64,000 nucleotides of DNA from Anaeromyxobacter sp. Fw109-5. GTDB lineage: Bacteria; Myxococcota; Myxococcia; Myxococcales; Anaeromyxobacteraceae. Under the pieces are notes generated by a model. The model was given only the letters and a program-made list of their open reading frames with translations, had not been told where the DNA came from and ran no database searches. Positions 9,795-16,990 of the stretch are shown here, in pieces. How positions within the stretch are numbered: the first letter of the stretch is position 1; the number at the start of each line of letters is the position of its first letter. Position numbers and translations under genes: made by a program. Location of the stretch: NCBI RefSeq assembly GCF_000017505.1, contig NC_009675.1:3853001-3917000 (forward strand). Direction: 5' to 3'.

Positions 9795-10136
9795 CTATGA
9801 AGCGTGTTGCATGCCGCCGCTGGCCTCGTCGCGAATCTGACTGTGACATCGGAAGGCGCCGCTCGACGTGAAGGCGGACTTCGCCTCGTTTCTGCCGGAC
9901 GGACTTTTCGCTACGCACTCGCCGATCTCCTCGATGCTGTGCGTCTTGCGGAAGGGACGCGCGTGGAGCGTGAGGAATCCCTTGATCGCCTTCTCCGCCG
10001 CCTGCTGGCAGTGGAACACCGCGGCGTCGCGGAGCGGGGGCTCGGCACCTCTCGCAACCTCAGCGGCGCGAACATCCTCCGAGGCCTTGCGTAGCCAGGA
10101 GCGGGTCTCGACCAAGACGGCCGGATCACTCGCCAA
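9795..10136 (-). pseudogene. HEPN-domain protein remnant (C-terminus replaced)
   Basis: From a TTG at 10134-10136 that overlaps the upstream nucleotidyltransferase stop, about 78 residues match the HEPN family: TRSWLRKASEDVRAAE, then HCQQAAEKAIKGFL and HARPFRKTHSIEE. HEPN partners of minimal nucleotidyltransferases are usually about 130 residues long. Here the match stops after GECVAKS near 9903 and the rest (to 9795) is unrelated, so the gene is truncated. In the HEPN/MNT toxin-antitoxin family HEPN is the RNase-like toxin; the R-x4-6-H motif normally found in the second half is missing or displaced. Non-functional is the likeliest reading. Confidence 0.55.
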
Positions 10137-10400
10137 GGAGGACCCGCCCTTCACGAACGACCGTTGCCGGCAAGGACGTGACAACGCCGAGTCGCTCCTC
10201 GAACGCCCGGCGTGTCCAGACCAGCACGTCGGCGGCGACGCCAGTGCCGCGGAGGACCTCGTACGCCAGGCGGGCGCGCCGGCGCTCGGGCGGCGCGTCG
10301 TCCGGCACGACGAGCAGGATGTCGTAGTCGCTGTCCGGCCCGGTCTCGCCACGCGCTCGCGAGCCGAAGAGGTATACGCGCTCCGCTGGTAGGCGGGAAC
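10126..10400 (-). pseudogene. MNT-type nucleotidyltransferase antitoxin remnant (frameshifted)
   Basis: Minus-strand coding for ERVYLFGSRARGE followed by GPDSDYDILLVVPDD and about 55 more residues to TVVREGRVLLGE and a TGA at 10126. This is the minimal nucleotidyltransferase fold: G-S-x-A-R-G with D-S-D-x-D. The expected preceding segment, RLVPAYQ, is present but in another frame; one base is missing near 10389 (CAG-CGG where CAG-CCG-GAG would read through). No intact start is visible upstream. It precedes the HEPN remnant with overlapping stop and start, the standard MNT/HEPN order, so the whole module appears decayed. Confidence 0.55.
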
Positions 10401-10420
10401 AAGCCGACGGAGCAGACTCC

Positions 10421-10596
10421 GCGGCGTTTCAGATCGACGGCAGGCACGACGAGGTCATCGAGGTGATCGACCGCTGGTTCGGCCCGAACCCTTGTATTTC
10501 AACGTCCGAGGAGATGACGGAGCGGTCTACCTCCTGCGGTCCGACGACCTGGCGAACCGTTGGGAGCTGAAGGCGTTCGAGCGTGACGCACGGTGA
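10421..10596 (+). pseudogene. Small hypothetical protein fragment, frameshifted
   Basis: Two plus-strand frames join into one coding piece: FQIDGRHDEVIEVIDRWFGP, then after a one-base shift LYFNVRGDDGAVYLLRSDD and NRWELKAFERDAR with a TGA at 10594. The second part reads like a short basic protein with a repeated VRGDDG/YLLR pattern seen in small uncharacterised bacterial proteins. No start codon or ribosome site is clear upstream. I infer a small pseudogene between the MNT remnant and the nitroreductase; function unknown. Confidence 0.35.
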
Positions 10597-10626
10597 TCCC
10601 GGAACCGCCGGGTGCTTCACAGAGCG

Positions 10627-11259
10627 CTACAACAGGACGCACGCTTCATCGAACTCAGGTCGAGGGTTCCTAGGACGCAGCTTCGTGGGGTCTCCGTAAC
10701 CCATGTTGCAGAGGAAGTTCGACCGCACCTGCCCCTCGGGGAAGAACTCCTCGTCGCACCCCTCGTGGTCCTTCCCTGTCCCGAAGAACGCCGCGTCGAG
10801 CTTCGCGTGGTCGAACCCCGACATCGGTCCGCAGTCGAGCCCCGCCGCGCGTGCCGCCAGGATGAGGTACCCGCCCTGTAAAGACGAATTGCGGATGGCG
10901 GTCGCCTCGACCAGCTGCGGGTTCTTCGCGAACAGCTCGCGCATTGCGGGAGCTTGTGGAAACAGCTTCGGCAACTTCTCGTAGAAGATCAGGTCGTAGG
11001 CGATGATGACCGTCACGGGCGCCTGCATCGTCTTCTCGACGTTCCCCGGGGCGAGCGCGGGACGCAGCCGCTCCTTCGCCTCGCGGGACCGGACGAACAC
11101 GAATCGGCCGGGGTTCCCGTTGGCGCTGGTCGGGCCCCACTTCATCAGCTCGTAAACCTGGCGAAGGACGTCGTCCGCCACGGGCCGGTCGAGCCAGGCG
11201 GAGTGGGTTCGCGCGTTGCGGAAGAGCTGATCCAGGCAGGAGTCGGAGATGAGCGGCAT
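10627..11259 (-). CDS. rutE: RutE-type nitroreductase family protein (malonic semialdehyde reductase family)
   Basis: The 210-residue protein closely fits the RutE/HadB-like branch of FMN nitroreductases: [16 protein letters not shown] near residue 13, [20 protein letters not shown] at 36-55, [16 protein letters not shown] in the middle, and [17 protein letters not shown] toward the end. RutE reduces malonic semialdehyde to 3-hydroxypropionate in pyrimidine degradation using NAD(P)H. No other rut genes are near, so here it may serve as a general reductase or aldehyde detoxifier. The ATG has GGAG upstream. Neighbours are a decayed toxin-antitoxin module and an alpha/beta hydrolase transcribed divergently. 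Confidence 0.85.
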   Translation of the reverse strand: MPLISDSCLDQLFRNARTHSAWLDRPVADDVLRQVYELMKWGPTSANGNPGRFVFVRSREAKERLRPALAPGNVEKTMQAPVTVIIAYDLIFYEKLPKLFPQAPAMRELFAKNPQLVEATAIRNSSLQGGYLILAARAAGLDCGPMSGFDHAKLDAAFFGTGKDHEGCDEEFFPEGQVRSNFLCNMGYGDPTKLRPRNPRPEFDEACVLL

Positions 11260-11547
11260 GGGAACACTCCGTCGTGATCGAACGCTTGCTCCTCAGTGGA
11301 CGCTCGACCGCATCCGACGTGGCGTCTCGCGTGAGTCGCCGAACCACTCTGTGTACGGTGAGCACGGCGCGCGCGGCACGCGAAGTGTGCGGAGCTTCCG
11401 GAGGCGGAACCCGCCGGTGCGGTCTCGCGTGAGACCCGACCCGCCCAACACACGTGCGCCCGCATTGCCGGCACACGCTCGCTCGGCTTCTGGCGATCCC
11501 CTCCGCTTCCGGGTTGATTCCGGGGCGGCCGCGCGCATCGTTGGGGC

Positions 11548-12290
11548 GTGATTGCCTCCCCCGATCTCGCGCACGTTCACGCGCTCCGCGACACGGTTCG
11601 GCCTCTCTCGATCCCGGTGGGACTGGTGGATCTCGCCGGAGACCTCGCGCTGCCGCCGGGTGCCAGGGGGATCGTGGTGTTCGTTCACGGGAGCGGGTCG
11701 TCGCGACACAGCCCGCGCAACCAGTTCGTCGCGCACGAGCTCCACCAGGCTGGACTCGCGACGCTCCTGTTCGACCTGCTCACCCCTGCCGAGGAGGAAC
11801 ATGATCGCTTCACGGGAGAGCTCCGTTTCAACATCGGCTTCCTGGCCGACCGCCTGGGCGACGTGACGGAGCAGGTGCGCCGCCATCCGGAGACGCGCCA
11901 TCTTCCCATCGGGTACTTCGGCGCGAGCACCGGGGCCGCAGCGACGCTCGTCGCCGGGGCGGAACGGCCCGCGGAGGTGGCCGCGATCGTATCCCGCGGA
12001 GGCCGGCCCGATCTCGCCGGCGGCGCGCTCGAGAAGGTCGTCGCCCCCACGCTTCTCATCGTCGGCGGGGAGGATCATCGCGTCCTCGATCTCAACGAGC
12101 AGGCGTTCTTGCGGCTGCGATGCACGAAGCGGCTCGAGATCGTCCCGGGGCGACACATCTGTTCGAGGAGCCGGGGACGCTCGGTGCAGTGGCGCGCCTG
12201 GCGTCCGCGTGGTTCCGGCACTTCCTCGCCGGGTCGATCACGCCTGACATCTATCCCGGCACGCCGCCTCCGCATTCTCCGCAGGCGTAA
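11548..12290 (+). pseudogene. Dienelactone-hydrolase-like alpha/beta hydrolase, frameshift near the C-terminus
   Basis: From a GTG at 11548 the frame encodes an alpha/beta hydrolase: strand and oxyanion region VVFVHGSGSSRHS (near residue 45), nucleophile elbow YFGASTGAAAT (about residue 130), and the acid-bearing strand TLLIVGGEDHRVLDLN (about 170). The final His region is out of frame. After LEIVPG the sequence lacks one G in a G run near 12147; with five Gs it reads GATHLFEEPGTLGAVARLA and ends at TAA 12288-12290. The restored C-terminus, with ATHLFEEPG holding the catalytic His, is what the family has. Proteins of this type are often linked to phosphoribosyltransferase domains; none is adjacent here. 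Confidence 0.7.
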
Positions 12291-12298
12291 GTGCCACG

Positions 12299-12997
12299 AT
12301 GCCTGACGGAAGAACGATGGCCCCCGAGCCGCAAGCATCGTTCGTGTTCGACCTCGACGGCACGCTCGTCGATAGCGTCTATCAGCACGTCCTCGCCTGG
12401 CGCGAGGCGCTCGACGCCGAGGGCATCGAGTTGTCGGTTTGGCGGATCCATCGCCGCGTCGGAATGAGCGGGGGCCTCTTCGCAAACAGACTCCTGCGCG
12501 AGACGGGCACGGTGCTGTCGCCGGAGCGCGTCGAGGTGCTGCAGCGATTGCACGCCGAGGCGTTCCGGAGGCGTATCGCGGAGGTGCGGCCCTTGCCGGG
12601 CGCGCGCGCGCTGCTCGCAGCGCTCACGGACGCCGGGATCCCATGGGCGATCGCGACGAGCGGACGGATGGAGTCGGCCGAGCCGGTGCTCGCGACGCTC
12701 GAGATCGATCTGCAACGGGTGCCCGTCATCACGCGGGATCAGGTCAGGCACGCGAAGCCCGACCCCGACCTCTTCCTGGCGGCTGCTCGGCGGTTGGGAG
12801 TGGCGATCGAGTCGGCGTCGGTCGTGGGCGACTCGGTGTGGGACATGCTCGCCGCCCGGCGAGCGCGCGCGCTCGGGATCGGTCTGCTGTCCGGCGGGTA
12901 CGGTCAGGAAGAGCTGGAGCGTGCCGGCGCGTACCGCGTCTTCGGGGATCCGGCGGATCTGCTCGAGCACCTCGACGAGGTGGGTGTCCGCCGGTGA
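12299..12997 (+). CDS. HAD family hydrolase (beta-phosphoglucomutase/phosphatase-like)
   Basis: The 232-residue protein has all four HAD motifs: FVFDLDGTLVDS (motif I, D18 and D20 if read from 12299), IATSGRM (motif II), the KPDPDLFLAA lysine (motif III) and VVGDSVWDMLAARRA (motif IV). A helical cap lies between motifs I and II, as in subfamily I enzymes such as phosphoglycolate phosphatase and beta-phosphoglucomutase. The substrate cannot be named from sequence. A second possible start is the ATG at 12317. It begins only 8 bases after the end of the preceding hydrolase, so they are probably co-transcribed. Confidence 0.88.
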   Translation: MPDGRTMAPEPQASFVFDLDGTLVDSVYQHVLAWREALDAEGIELSVWRIHRRVGMSGGLFANRLLRETGTVLSPERVEVLQRLHAEAFRRRIAEVRPLPGARALLAALTDAGIPWAIATSGRMESAEPVLATLEIDLQRVPVITRDQVRHAKPDPDLFLAAARRLGVAIESASVVGDSVWDMLAARRARALGIGLLSGGYGQEELERAGAYRVFGDPADLLEHLDEVGVRR

Positions 12998-13070
12998 GCG
13001 TGGCCCGATAACGCGCACGTCGAAGAGCCTCGAGCCTGACTTCTTCGCGGTGGCGCCCCTACAATTCGGC

Positions 13071-13514
13071 ATGGAGCGCGATCGAGAGCGGTTCCTGCGG
13101 AAGCTCGACGGCCGGCTATCTCGCGTGTCGAGCTGGCTCGCCGCCCGTGAGCGGGGTGGCGAGCAGATGGGCGACCGCGATCTGCGCCTGCGCATCGAGA
13201 CGCTCCGGCGCGAGATCTCACGGGCTCGGCAGGCCCTCGCAGATGCGGCGCACGAGGGCATGGCCCGCGCCCGGGCCGCGGTCGACGACCTGGCGCGCGA
13301 CTACCACGACCACGATGTCGCCGCGCCGCGTGCTGCCCCCCGGCGAGAAGAGCTGGCGGCGCTGCGGCGTCACCTTCAGCGCACGGCCATGCTCGTCCAT
13401 CATCTTGCCAACCTGGATGACCCATACTGGGGTCGTGCGCGCCAGGAGTACGAACGCTCCTGGACCGAGGTGAAGCGTGCGTTCGAGGAGGGGCGCGTGC
13501 GCCCGCGCGCCTGA
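13071..13514 (+). CDS. Hypothetical charged coiled-coil protein
   Basis: The 147-residue protein is rich in Arg, Glu and Ala and predicted to be almost wholly helical. LRLRIETLRREISRARQALAD (in two heptad-like blocks) and LAALRRHLQRTAMLVHHLANL look like coiled-coil segments. I see no catalytic motif, signal peptide or membrane segment and do not recognise the family. The ATG at 13071 was chosen as the first in-frame Met downstream of the HAD gene; the frame is open further upstream. It ends 10 bases before the DUF5335 gene, so the two likely form one transcript. A structural or regulatory stress protein is possible but unsupported. Confidence 0.6.
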   Translation: MERDRERFLRKLDGRLSRVSSWLAARERGGEQMGDRDLRLRIETLRREISRARQALADAAHEGMARARAAVDDLARDYHDHDVAAPRAAPRREELAALRRHLQRTAMLVHHLANLDDPYWGRARQEYERSWTEVKRAFEEGRVRPRA

Positions 13515-13524
13515 GGAGAGACGA

Positions 13525-13938
13525 ATGAGCTTGGTTCGTGAGCTCCCGCCGCCGGAGTGGCGCGGCTACCTGGACGAGCTGACTCGCCGCGCGAGCGACC
13601 GGACGATGAATGTCGTTCTGAGGTTCGACGGCGAGCAGATGCACGATGCGCCCGTCGGAGAGAAGCTTCGGCTGGCCGCCATAGAGCTCGAGTCGAAGGG
13701 CTCCGACGCTGGGGCGATCGCGATGTTGCTGCACGGTGTCGCCGGCGACTTCGGCCACCGCATCAGGTTCCCGGTCAGGCTCGTGACGCACATGCGCGAC
13801 GACGGCGAGCTCGAGTGGCTCGAGATCCATGACAAGGAGGGAAGGACGCTCCACCTCTACGCCGAGGCGCACCCTGCGTTCCTGGAGCTGTCCGAGGCGA
13901 AGCCCTGGTGGAGGAGGCCGCTCCCGCCGCTCCCGTGA
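13525..13938 (+). CDS. DUF5335-family protein
   Basis: The 137-residue cytoplasmic protein begins at an ATG preceded by GAGGAGAGACGA. The layout of REL/PPPEWRGYLDELTRRASDR at the start and VGEKLRLAAIELESK in the middle, ending in a short sandwich of beta strands (VRLVTHMRDDGELEWLEIHD), agrees with proteins annotated as DUF5335, of unknown function. Members often occur beside small heat-shock proteins, BON-domain and universal stress proteins in environmental bacteria, which matches the content of this island. No enzymatic motif is visible. The family call rests on remembered pattern and is moderate. Confidence 0.55.
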   Translation: MSLVRELPPPEWRGYLDELTRRASDRTMNVVLRFDGEQMHDAPVGEKLRLAAIELESKGSDAGAIAMLLHGVAGDFGHRIRFPVRLVTHMRDDGELEWLEIHDKEGRTLHLYAEAHPAFLELSEAKPWWRRPLPPLP

Positions 13939-14103
13939 TCCATCTCCGGCGATTCCCACGGGCTGCCGCGCTTCGATGAATGCGGGCCGCCGTCTCCCGC
14001 CCGCCTCACAGCTGTAGCAGTCGGTTCTCGGCGCCGTGCCCGTCGAACGTCCGCCCAGCGGCTCGGGTCGCCCGGGCCAGATGGTGTCGGCGCATCCCGC
14101 GGC

Positions 14104-15750
14104 TCACTTGGTCTTCAAGTACTCGTGCACGAACTGCACGGCCATCGCCCCTTCGCCGACGGCGGAAGCGAAACGCTTGACGGATCCGGCCCGCACGTCA
14201 CCGGCGGCGAAGACGCCGTGGCGGCTGGTCTCGAGCAGGAACGGTTCCCGCCCGGCGGTCCAGCCAGCGGACCTCGCGATCGCGGGCCCCGTGCGCACGA
14301 ATCGATGGTCGTCGCGTTCGATCTCCGGCGGCAGCCAGTCCGTCCGCGGCACCGCTCCGATGAAGCTGAAGAACGACATGGTGTTCAGGGTCCGCATCTC
14401 GCCGGTCCTGCCATCGACGATCGTGACCGCGCTGAGGTGGCGGTCACCGTTCAGCCGCACGACGGTCGTGTGGGTGAGCACCTCGAAGTTGGGGGTCCGC
14501 TCGATCCGACGCGCGAGATAGGCGGACATGTTCTCGTAGATGCTGTCGCCGCGGATCAGGAGGAACACCTTGCGCGCACGGCCGGCGAGGAAGACGGCGG
14601 CCTGGCCGGCGGCGTTCCCGCCGCCCACGATGACCACGTCCCCCCCCTCGCAGACCTGCGCCTCGTTGATCGTGGCCGCGTAGTACACGCCGCTGCCTTC
14701 GAAGGGCTCGCATCCCTCCGCGATCAGCCGGCGGTAGTCGGCGCCCGTCGCGATCAGCACGCACTTGGCCGCGGTGGTCTCGCCGCTCTCCAGCCGCAGC
14801 AGCGAGTACCCGTTCTCGAACGTCAGGCCCGTGACCGGTGACGCGACGGAGAGCGACGCGCCGAACTTCGTTGCCTGCAGGACGGCGCGCTCGGCCAGCT
14901 CGCGGCCGCTCACCGCGGTGGGAAAGCCGAGGTAGTTCTCGATCCGCATCGTGCCGCTCGCCTGTCCCCCCGGCGCGGTCCGCTCCAGCACGAGCGTGCT
15001 CAGTCCCTCGGACGCACCGTAGACCGCCGCCGCGAGCCCCGCCGGCCCGCACCCGACCACGGCCAGGTCATACACGGTTCGCCCGAGCGGGCGCCGGATG
15101 CCGAGAGCCTCCGCAAGCTCGCGGTTCGACGGATTGCGCAGGAGCAGCTCGCGCCAGGCGACCACCGGTGTCTCCGAGTGGCTCACCCCAAAGCGCCCGA
15201 GCAGGGTGTCCACGTCCTGCTCGGTCTCGAGGTCCAGCCACCTGAAGGGCACGAGGTTCCTCGTCAGGAAGTCGCGGATCCGCAAGGTGTCCCTGGAGTA
15301 GCGGGAGCCGATCACGCGCACGCCGGTGAAGTCACCCGACTCGCGCAGGAGCTGTCGGCGGGCGATGAACGCCTGGAGGATGCGGTCACCGAGGTCCGGG
15401 CAGCCGTTCAGCAGCTCCTGCAGTCCCGCCGGCGAGATGGCGTACACCTGGCTGTCCACGCGCGCGACGGCGGTGACGATAGAGCGGCTGCCGGTGAGGT
15501 GCGCGACATCCCCCGTGAACTGTCCGGGGCCGTGAACCACCAACGTCTTGGGCGTGTCGCCGGAAGGATCGATGACCTCGACCTCACCCGACTCGATCAC
15601 GAAGAACTTGAAGTCGCGATCGCCGACCTGGAACAGGGCCTGTCCGGCAGGGTACCGCTCGAGCGAAGCCCCGGAGCAGCGCCCAACCTGGGCGACCTGC
15701 CCCGCGTCCAGCGTGGGGAAGGCGAGCTCGCGCAGATGGGGATCGGCCAT
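14104..15750 (-). CDS. Cyclic-nucleotide-domain / thioredoxin-reductase-like flavoprotein lacking the CxxC
   Basis: The 548-residue fusion has an N-terminal cNMP-binding (CRP-like) domain (residues 1-125, with AHLTGSRSIVTAVARVDSQV), a thioredoxin-like segment (about 140-215, VRVIGSRYSRDTL...FLTRNLVPFRW), and a two-dinucleotide-domain reductase: FAD site VVGCGPAGLAAAVYGA and NADPH site VVIVGGGNAAGQAAVFLA. In true thioredoxin reductases a CATC redox pair lies just before the second Gly-rich motif. Here the spot reads YAATINEAQVC, so the dithiol is absent and reduction of thioredoxin is unlikely. It lies 13 bp after the aldo/keto reductase stop, suggesting one redox operon. The N-terminal sensor implies regulation by a nucleotide or membrane association. 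Confidence 0.85.
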   Translation of the reverse strand: MADPHLRELAFPTLDAGQVAQVGRCSGASLERYPAGQALFQVGDRDFKFFVIESGEVEVIDPSGDTPKTLVVHGPGQFTGDVAHLTGSRSIVTAVARVDSQVYAISPAGLQELLNGCPDLGDRILQAFIARRQLLRESGDFTGVRVIGSRYSRDTLRIRDFLTRNLVPFRWLDLETEQDVDTLLGRFGVSHSETPVVAWRELLLRNPSNRELAEALGIRRPLGRTVYDLAVVGCGPAGLAAAVYGASEGLSTLVLERTAPGGQASGTMRIENYLGFPTAVSGRELAERAVLQATKFGASLSVASPVTGLTFENGYSLLRLESGETTAAKCVLIATGADYRRLIAEGCEPFEGSGVYYAATINEAQVCEGGDVVIVGGGNAAGQAAVFLAGRARKVFLLIRGDSIYENMSAYLARRIERTPNFEVLTHTTVVRLNGDRHLSAVTIVDGRTGEMRTLNTMSFFSFIGAVPRTDWLPPEIERDDHRFVRTGPAIARSAGWTAGREPFLLETSRHGVFAAGDVRAGSVKRFASAVGEGAMAVQFVHEYLKTK

Positions 15751-15763
15751 TTCTGGAGGCCTC

Positions 15764-16615
15764 TTAGAGCATCTCGAGCGGTCGTTTCTCGGCAGGTGGC
15801 GGGAACGCGCGGTCGAGCTCGGCCAGATCCTCGTCGCCCAGCCGGAGGTCGAGCGCGGCGCGGTTCTCTTCGACGTGCGCCGGCGTCCCGGCCTTCGGAA
15901 TCGCGCTCACATCATCGAGCCGGAGTACCCACGCAAGCGCCACCTGCACCGGAGTCGCGCCGTGCCGGTCGGCGATCTTGCGCAGCCCGTCGCTCTCGAG
16001 GAGCCGTCCCTGCTCGATCGGCGAGTAGGCCATGACGGGGATACGGTGCGCGTGGCACCAGGGCAACAGGTCGAACTCGATCCCGCGGCGTCCGAGGTTG
16101 TAGAGCACCTGGTCCGTCTGGGCGTGCGGTCCCTCGGGCGGGACCTCGAAGAGCTCCTCCATGTCCGCCACGTCGAAGTTGCTGACGCCCCAGTACAGGA
16201 TCTTCTCGGCCTCCACGAGCTCGTGGAAGGCCTCGACCGTCTCCTCGAGGCGCGTGAAGCCGCGCCAGTGCAGGAGGTACAGATCGATGCGGTCCGTGCC
16301 GAGGCGTCGCAGGCTGCGCTCGCATGCGGCGATCGTCTTGGTGTGCGAGGCGTTGGTCGGAAGCACCTTGCTCACGAGGAAGACCTCGTCGCGCCGACCG
16401 GCGATGGCGTCGCCGACGAGCTCCTCGGCGGCCCCGTCGCCGTACATCTCCGCGGTGTCGATGAGCGTGAGGCCGAGGTCGAGACCGCGCTCGAGGGCGG
16501 CCAGCTCCGTCTGCCGTCGCCCGGGATCCTCGCCCATGTGCCAGGTGCCGAGCCCCAGGGCGGGAATGCGCTCGCCGAAGGGGAGCGCGATGGTGCGGAT
16601 GGCCGACGAGGACAT
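15764..16615 (-). CDS. Aldo/keto reductase
   Basis: The 283-residue NADPH-dependent reductase shows the full family set: [10 protein letters not shown] at the start, catalytic Asp and Tyr in [18 protein letters not shown] (near residues 52-62), Lys in VFLVSKVLP, and His in DLYLLHWRG; the C-terminal [16 protein letters not shown] binds the cofactor phosphate. Such enzymes reduce aldehydes and ketones, including reactive carbonyls formed under oxidative stress; the substrate is unknown. The ATG at 16613-16615 gives the normal N-terminus. It is the upstream partner of the flavoprotein 13 bp away and probably shares its transcript. Confidence 0.92.
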   Translation of the reverse strand: MSSSAIRTIALPFGERIPALGLGTWHMGEDPGRRQTELAALERGLDLGLTLIDTAEMYGDGAAEELVGDAIAGRRDEVFLVSKVLPTNASHTKTIAACERSLRRLGTDRIDLYLLHWRGFTRLEETVEAFHELVEAEKILYWGVSNFDVADMEELFEVPPEGPHAQTDQVLYNLGRRGIEFDLLPWCHAHRIPVMAYSPIEQGRLLESDGLRKIADRHGATPVQVALAWVLRLDDVSAIPKAGTPAHVEENRAALDLRLGDEDLAELDRAFPPPAEKRPLEML

Positions 16616-16735
16616 GTTGGGCCCGACCAGATCATCAGGCCGCCTGCTCCGCGGCGCAACGCGCCCGGCCAGGCTGCGCGGACACGGCGCGAGCCGTCGA
16701 GGCGTCGCTGGGCGAGCGCGTCGCGTGGATCGGGG

Positions 16736-16958
16736 TCAAGTGAAGGACCGGCCGCGCGCCCAGGGGTCCTCCCGCAGCGCCGACAGGCGGCGGCGGAGAT
16801 TACGGAGGGTGTGCTGGTCGCTTCGCAGCGTTCGCCTCAGCTCCTCCCAGCGCAGCAGGTCGACGGCGAAATACGCCGGGCTCGCCAGGACGAGCGCGGC
16901 CCAGCGGCTCCGGAGTTCGTGAGAAGTCGCGCTTCCGGCTGTACTCCTCGAGGCCCAT
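16736..16958 (-). pseudogene. Remnant beginning with a LigD phosphoesterase-type N-terminus
   Basis: On the minus strand an ATG at 16956-16958, 32 bases after the glgX stop, starts MGLEEYSRKRDFSRTPEP, which is the typical beginning of the 3'-phosphoesterase domain of bacterial ligase D (NHEJ). The match ends after 18 residues. In the next frame the sequence encodes LRSRWAALVLASPAYFAVDL and a Leu/Arg-rich helical tail ending at TGA 16736, of no family I recognise. This looks like a fusion of a ligD start to the end of another gene by deletion. The remaining DNA up to the aldo/keto reductase holds nothing I can name. Confidence 0.35.
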
Positions 16959-16990
16959 CTGCGCGGGTCCTTCCCTCCGGCAGCGGGTCT

